A DNA stretch of 37,727 bases, from positions 1-37,727 of the forward strand of contig JAGCNN010000311.1 in the NCBI GenBank assembly GCA_017645925.1, written 5' to 3'. A model generated the notes under the pieces. It searched no databases. It was given only the letters and a program-made list of their open reading frames with translations, and had not been told where the DNA came from. This stretch comes from Bacteroidales bacterium (GTDB lineage Bacteria; Bacteroidota; Bacteroidia; Bacteroidales; ML635J-15). The position numbers and the translations under genes were made by a program. Of this stretch, positions 34,297 through 37,727 are shown piece by piece. Positions within the stretch are counted from its first letter, which is position 1. Every line of letters starts with the position of its first letter.

Positions 34297-34327
34297 CAAA
34301 AATAAAGAGATTTAAGAAAAGAAACAA
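34297..34327 (-). promoter_or_regulatory. promoter of the lipoprotein/radical SAM operon
   Basis: On the minus strand TTG (plus 34325-34327) and TATTTTTG (plus 34297-34304), 20 bases apart; the ATG at 34267 is about 23 bases after the expected start. Confidence 0.6.
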
Positions 34328-34365
34328 GTGTTTTGTGAGATAAAATTTAACAAACAGAATCAAAG

Positions 34366-34402
34366 GATTCGATGATTTGAAGATTTGATGATTCGATGAT
34401 TC
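34366..34402. repeat. tandem GATTYGAW octamers
   Basis: Four full and one partial copies of an eight-base unit (GATTCGAT, GATTTGAA, GATTTGAT, GATTCGAT, GATTC) in the gap between the lipoprotein operon and the FISUMP gene. Period 8, no coding content. Confidence 0.7.
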
Positions 34403-34424
34403 CCGTGTGTTGCAATTTTACCCC

Positions 34425-34450
34425 ACAAAAAAACCGCCAAAGGCGGTGAT
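34425..34450 (-). terminator. rho-independent terminator of the FISUMP gene
   Basis: ACCGCC (34433-34438) and GGCGGT (34442-34447), loop AAA, with a run of A upstream that is a T run on the minus strand. It stops the transcript of the gene at 34573-36759. Confidence 0.85.
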
Positions 34451-34474
34451 TTCTTCTTTCATCTCCCTCCGCGC

Positions 34475-34542
34475 GCGGAAACCTTGCCCTGCGGTGCCTT
34501 TGTGTGCGCTACCGCGCACGCACCGCACTACAATGTTTCCGC
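34475..34542. other. three-tier nested GC-rich hairpin in the FISUMP gene 3' region
   Basis: GCGGAAAC (34475-34482) with GTTTCCGC (34535-34542), inside it TGCGGTGC (34490-34497) with GCACCGCA (34520-34527), and inside that GTGCGC (34504-34509) with GCGCAC (34514-34519), loop TACC. It lies between the FISUMP stop and the terminator, so it would be in the 3' untranslated RNA. Its base composition is far richer in GC than its surroundings. Confidence 0.7.
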
Positions 34543-34572
34543 TATTTTGCGTGTTTGGGGGAGAACAAAAGA

Positions 34573-36759
34573 TTAGTTCTGAGACTGGCAAACCGCACGA
34601 ACGGCTAACCCATAGCAGCGGTAGTCGCTGTACATGCCGTAATCGCCCGAATTGAAGTCGAGGTTCCACGCGCTGCCCGTATAGCCCGTGTAGAGCGAAC
34701 TCGACCAGCAGCCGCCGAGGGAACCGGCACCGTAGAGGTCGCTATCGCCGCGGTCGCCGGCAGCGGGCAGGAAGATGGAGTTGCCGTTAGGTCCAGTGAA
34801 CAAGCGTCCGTTTACTCCGTTCTGGGTAGTCCAAGTTACAGTGCAGTTATTTTTCAGTTCATTCAGTTCATCGTATGTCGGCATTCTCCAATCCGAGCCC
34901 CAGTTGGCGGTGGCAGCGTCATCAGAGGCTTCAAGGGTTGTTCGATTGTCGGTAAATCCGTTGTTACCGTAACTTGAATTATTGCAGTACTTAGTTAGTG
35001 TAGTATTACTACCATTGCAATAGCGGTAAGTACTCCAATTATAAGAAGTCTTTGCGGTTGTTTCACCCCATGCAAAGTAGTCGCCATAACCTTCGGGAGT
35101 GCTTGCGCCCACATTGCAAGTAGCCCAGCGTGTGCCAGAAGGCAAGCCAAGGTCAACCCAATCATATCCATTCAGCGTACCAGTGGTTAGAGCAGTTGTT
35201 GTAAACGACATGACTTCGCCGTAAGCCGTACCTTCGCTATTAGTGGCGTATGCCTTATAATAATATGTAGTGCCAGAGGTAAGTCCTGTAAGGCTTGCTG
35301 TAAAACTGCCTGTACCGCTGCCGCTCTGCACAGTTTGCGAAAGGTTATTTGCGCTAGTGCCGTACATAAATCCGCGGTCAGTTACTGTTGCCCAACCGTC
35401 GGATGTTACGTTGCCGTTTAAGGTTGCTCCTGTTGAGGAAATGCCTGTTGCTGCATCAGTCTGCACGGTTGGAGGGCATACCATTGTCAAGTGCAAGGTT
35501 ACAACAGAATCGCAGCCAGCGGCATTGGTCAAAGTAAATGTCGGTTCGTTGGTGCTTGCCGTGTATGTTATGCCATCAATCCAAGTATAGCTGTCGCAAG
35601 CGGTCTGCTCGTCAATGCCTGTGTTGCTGTGGTTTATTGTCAAGTGCAGTGTCACAACAGAATCGCAGCCAGTAGCATTGGTCAAAGTAAATGTCGGGGC
35701 GTTGGTGCTCGCCGTGTAAGTCACGCCATCAATCCAAGTATAGCTGTCGCATGCGGTCTGTTCGTCAATGCCTGTGTTGCTGTGGTTTATTGTCAAGTGC
35801 AAGGTAACAACAGAATCGCAACCAGTGGCATTGGTCAAAGTAAATGTCGGTTCGTTGGTACTTTCTATGTATGTCACACCGTCAATCCACTCGTAGCTGT
35901 TGCAAGCTGTCTGCGTGTCAATGCCTGTGTTGCTGCGGTTTATTGTCAAGTGCAAGGTTACAACAGAATCGCATCCATTTACAGCAGTAAATATATGTTG
36001 ATAATCACCACTTTCGTTATAGGTTTCATTATTCCACTCGTACGAATCGCATGCCGTAACTTCAACATGCCCAGCCAACGGTTGACAATGCGTAAAGTTC
36101 AGCGTTATATCTTCGCTTGACGTCTGCGGTTGCTCCACTACATTACTAGCTATAACTTCACTGCCTATGGTTACGTATCCTGTATAATGCATATTGTCAC
36201 CATTTTGGAATTCGTTGGTCGTAGTAAACTTTGCCGTAATGCCTCCTGAAAGGCCAGCATACTTTATGCTGCTTCCGCATCCTCTGCCCATATTTACCAT
36301 ACGTATGGAATAGGACTTGTCGCCAACAAGCGCATTTAATATATAGGTCTGCGGATTGGCTGCCGAAATGTCGAATGTATGCACGCCTGCATCAAGCGAA
36401 CCGCTGTAGTCGGCATACTGCCTTACAGATGCGTCAAGCAGTTGCATACGCACATTTTCGCGCTGCGATACCGATAGTTCCACGCGGGTTTCGCAGTCGA
36501 ACGGATTTGGGATGTTCTGCCCAAGCCCCTGAGTGGCGGCAAAGTTCAGATTGGTTCCCACAGTACCGCCCAACACTATTATTGTGTCGGGGTACTCGAC
36601 GGTTTCCGTCCAGTCGCGGGTAAGGTTAGTAACTGCTAAACTGTCAAGACGGCAGTAGCTTGTTCCGTTAAGCTGTCCTGTAAAGCGGACTGTGATTTCC
36701 TGTGAAAATGCTCCCAAACAGATGGAAAGCAGGAGAAAGAAAATGTAAAATCTTTTCAT
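34573..36759 (-). CDS. secreted repeat protein with FISUMP domain
   Basis: 728 residues from ATG 36759 (signal peptide MKRFYIFFLLLSICLGAFSQ). Modules in order: a T9SS type A sorting-domain-like unit near the N-terminus (about 79-157; QNIPNPFDCETRVELSVSQ, AGVHTFDIS); four copies of a 51-residue repeat (about 233-425; CDSYTWIDGVTYTAST, GCDSVVTLHLTI); a fibronectin type III-like module (about 430-520; TSGTTYYYKAYATNSEGTAYG); and a C-terminal FISUMP domain (about 528-728; DWVDLGLPSGTRWATCNVGA, DWRMPTYDELNEL, WSSSLY). A surface adhesin or structural role is plausible. The 36828 start is rejected because it precedes the signal peptide. A terminator and the nested hairpin follow. Confidence 0.9.
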   Translation of the reverse strand: MKRFYIFFLLLSICLGAFSQEITVRFTGQLNGTSYCRLDSLAVTNLTRDWTETVEYPDTIIVLGGTVGTNLNFAATQGLGQNIPNPFDCETRVELSVSQRENVRMQLLDASVRQYADYSGSLDAGVHTFDISAANPQTYILNALVGDKSYSIRMVNMGRGCGSSIKYAGLSGGITAKFTTTNEFQNGDNMHYTGYVTIGSEVIASNVVEQPQTSSEDITLNFTHCQPLAGHVEVTACDSYEWNNETYNESGDYQHIFTAVNGCDSVVTLHLTINRSNTGIDTQTACNSYEWIDGVTYIESTNEPTFTLTNATGCDSVVTLHLTINHSNTGIDEQTACDSYTWIDGVTYTASTNAPTFTLTNATGCDSVVTLHLTINHSNTGIDEQTACDSYTWIDGITYTASTNEPTFTLTNAAGCDSVVTLHLTMVCPPTVQTDAATGISSTGATLNGNVTSDGWATVTDRGFMYGTSANNLSQTVQSGSGTGSFTASLTGLTSGTTYYYKAYATNSEGTAYGEVMSFTTTALTTGTLNGYDWVDLGLPSGTRWATCNVGASTPEGYGDYFAWGETTAKTSYNWSTYRYCNGSNTTLTKYCNNSSYGNNGFTDNRTTLEASDDAATANWGSDWRMPTYDELNELKNNCTVTWTTQNGVNGRLFTGPNGNSIFLPAAGDRGDSDLYGAGSLGGCWSSSLYTGYTGSAWNLDFNSGDYGMYSDYRCYGLAVRAVCQSQN
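35483..36060. repeat. 153-bp tandem repeats within the FISUMP gene
   Basis: Units begin at 35483, 35636, 35789 and 35942, exactly 153 bases apart (51 codons). The first three are nearly identical over most of their length; the fourth, nearest the N-terminus of the protein, is diverged and partial. Confidence 0.85.
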
Positions 36760-36854
36760 ATAATTAAAATTAGCATAACTTGCACCATGCAGCGCTTTGT
36801 ACATCAATATTTTAGGCAAAAATTTCATTTACCTCATATTAAAACTCTAGGGTA

Positions 36855-36862
36855 CAAATTTA
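36855..36862 (-). promoter_or_regulatory. possible -7 element of the FISUMP gene
   Basis: TAAATTTG on the minus strand, matching TAnnTTTG, about 95 bases before ATG 36759. No convincing -33 element at the usual spacing. Confidence 0.35.
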
Positions 36863-36912
36863 AAACAAATTGTTGGAACTATGAAACAACGCTTGCAATA
36901 TTTGAAATTAAA

Positions 36913-36974
36913 TTTTTCAGTCATTTGTTGGATTTTTTTTCAGTCATTTGTAAGAAAATTTTTCAACCATTTGT
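36913..36974. repeat. three iterons, 16 bp at a 23-bp period
   Basis: TTTTTCAGTCATTTGT at 36913-36928 and at 36936-36951, and TTTTTCAACCATTTGT at 36959-36974. The period is exactly 23 bases, about two helical turns, in the divergent gap between the FISUMP gene and kamA. They look like binding sites for a regulator or other DNA-binding protein. The rest of 36760-37150 holds the two promoters and AT-rich sequence, with no gene. Confidence 0.7.
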
Positions 36975-37056
36975 AGGTTTTCACATTAAACATTTGATTT
37001 CTAATCATATATAAAATTTCGATTAGTAGATAGCAACAACAAAAACAAACAACACC

Positions 37057-37087
37057 TTGCATTATTCGGCAAAATGATTTACCTTTG
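37057..37087 (+). promoter_or_regulatory. promoter of kamA
   Basis: TTG at 37057-37059 and TACCTTTG at 37080-37087, 20 bases apart, followed by a leader of about 55 bases to ATG 37151. Confidence 0.65.
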
Positions 37088-37150
37088 CAGTCGCCAAAAA
37101 AAAATTGGCAATTAAAAAATGTTTTTTCTAAAAATTAGACTGTAAAATAT

Positions 37151-37727
37151 ATGGCAAGTAGAAGAAAAGAAATGTTTCCGAATGTTACCGATGCAGAATG
37201 GAACGACTGGAAATGGCAAGTGAGAAACAGAATTGAGACTCTCGAACAACTGAAAAAATATGTGAAGCTGACTCCAGAAGAGGAAGAAGGCGTTGCAAAG
37301 TCGCTGAAGACTCTCCGTATGGCTATCACTCCCTACTACCTGAGCCTCATTAACCCAGATGACCCGAACGATCCTGTCCGCAAGCAGGCTATCCCGACTG
37401 CCGCTGAACTTCACCAGTCGGCAGCCGATTTGCTCGACCCGCTTCACGAAGACGAAGATTCGCCGGTTCCTGGTCTTACCCACCGCTACCCGGACAGAGT
37501 TCTGTTCCTTATCACCGACATGTGCTCGATGTACTGCCGCCACTGCACACGCCGCAGATTCGCAGGTCAGCACGACTGCCAGTCACCATCGGAACGCATA
37601 CAGGCAGCTATTGACTATGTAGCACGCACCCCACAGGTTCGCGACGTCCTCCTTTCGGGTGGCGACGCTCTTATGGTCGATGACGCTATGCTCGAATCTA
37701 TCATTCAGAGACTCAGAGCAATACCTC
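37151..37727 (+). CDS. kamA: lysine 2,3-aminomutase (5' part)
   Basis: Interconverts L-lysine and L-beta-lysine, the first step of lysine fermentation; a radical SAM, PLP enzyme. The frame is open from ATG 37151 to the end of the window, about 192 codons. Radical SAM cysteines are Cys125, Cys129 and Cys132 in TDMCSMYCRHCTRRRFAG, the same positions as in the Clostridium enzyme as recalled, and DVLLSGGDAL follows. The N-terminal WNDWKWQVRNRIETLEQL is also typical. The rest of the gene, with the PLP lysine, lies beyond the window. Confidence 0.97.
   Translation, partial: MASRRKEMFPNVTDAEWNDWKWQVRNRIETLEQLKKYVKLTPEEEEGVAKSLKTLRMAITPYYLSLINPDDPNDPVRKQAIPTAAELHQSAADLLDPLHEDEDSPVPGLTHRYPDRVLFLITDMCSMYCRHCTRRRFAGQHDCQSPSERIQAAIDYVARTPQVRDVLLSGGDALMVDDAMLESIIQRLRAIP

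Noticed and set aside
35491..36120. 209-codon plus-strand ORF with regular repeats opposite the FISUMP gene
   Set aside because: The repeats are the reverse complement of the 153-bp units of the true gene; no promoter or signal sequence of its own.
37112..37573. Minus-strand ORF of 153 codons at the window end
   Set aside because: It is the antisense of kamA, whose frame is open to the window edge and carries unmistakable radical SAM motifs.

Overview
The window reads as chromosomal DNA of a member of the Bacteroidetes, most likely order Bacteroidales. Evidence: many upstream regions carry the phylum's promoter form (TTTG or TTG near -33, TAnnTTTG near -7); there is almost no Shine-Dalgarno sequence; several families are Bacteroidetes-typical (DUF4831, RprX/RprY-like pair, FKBP lipoproteins, TonB-dependent receptor with carboxypeptidase-regulatory domain, DUF349 and DUF721 proteins). 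hutI and kamA fit an organism that ferments amino acids, as in gut, rumen or anaerobic digester settings. No rRNA, tRNA, CRISPR array, transposase or phage gene was seen.

Layout. 1-1342: a nearly complete FISUMP-domain lipoprotein and a secreted protein with a vestigial sulfatase-modifying-factor-like core. 1396-9261 (minus): one tight operon, DUF349 protein - TonB-dependent receptor - pyrG - yidC, behind a ~200-nt leader rich in hairpins and ending in a bidirectional terminator. 9591-12173 (plus): DUF721/DciA-like - hutI - a 58-residue winged-helix protein - lipoprotein, several overlapping or nearly touching. 12305-15229: a DUF4831 protein and an Omp85/BamA-like outer-membrane protein. 15439-17168: LytS-type kinase and LytTR regulator; then an HPt protein, an SPFH/GYF_2 protein and a small secreted protein. 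19171-25710: a long plus-strand run of DHH phosphoesterase, three FKBP lipoproteins in tandem (five FKBP modules), nadD and a YfhO-like membrane protein. 25873-27528 (minus): a PafA-type alkaline phosphatase homologue lacking most catalytic residues. 27691-29890: RprX/RprY-like two-component system. 29997-32820: a divergent FtsA/PilM-like protein (minus) facing a helix-turn-helix protein overlapping yidD (plus). 32822-34267 (minus): radical SAM/SPASM enzyme with its small lipoprotein partner. 34573-36759 (minus): a repeat-containing FISUMP surface protein. 37151-end: the 5' third of kamA.

The strongest candidates for under-described biology are the radical SAM/lipoprotein pair, the apparently dead PafA-family phosphatase beside a two-component system, and the FtsA-like/HTH divergent pair. 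Non-coding signals worth study are a perfect 16-bp hairpin inside the start of the DHH gene, a nested GC-rich hairpin behind the FISUMP gene, three 23-bp-period iterons before kamA, twin perfect palindromes at 15230-15280, and the structured leader of the DUF349 operon. All family calls come from reading motifs; no search was run.
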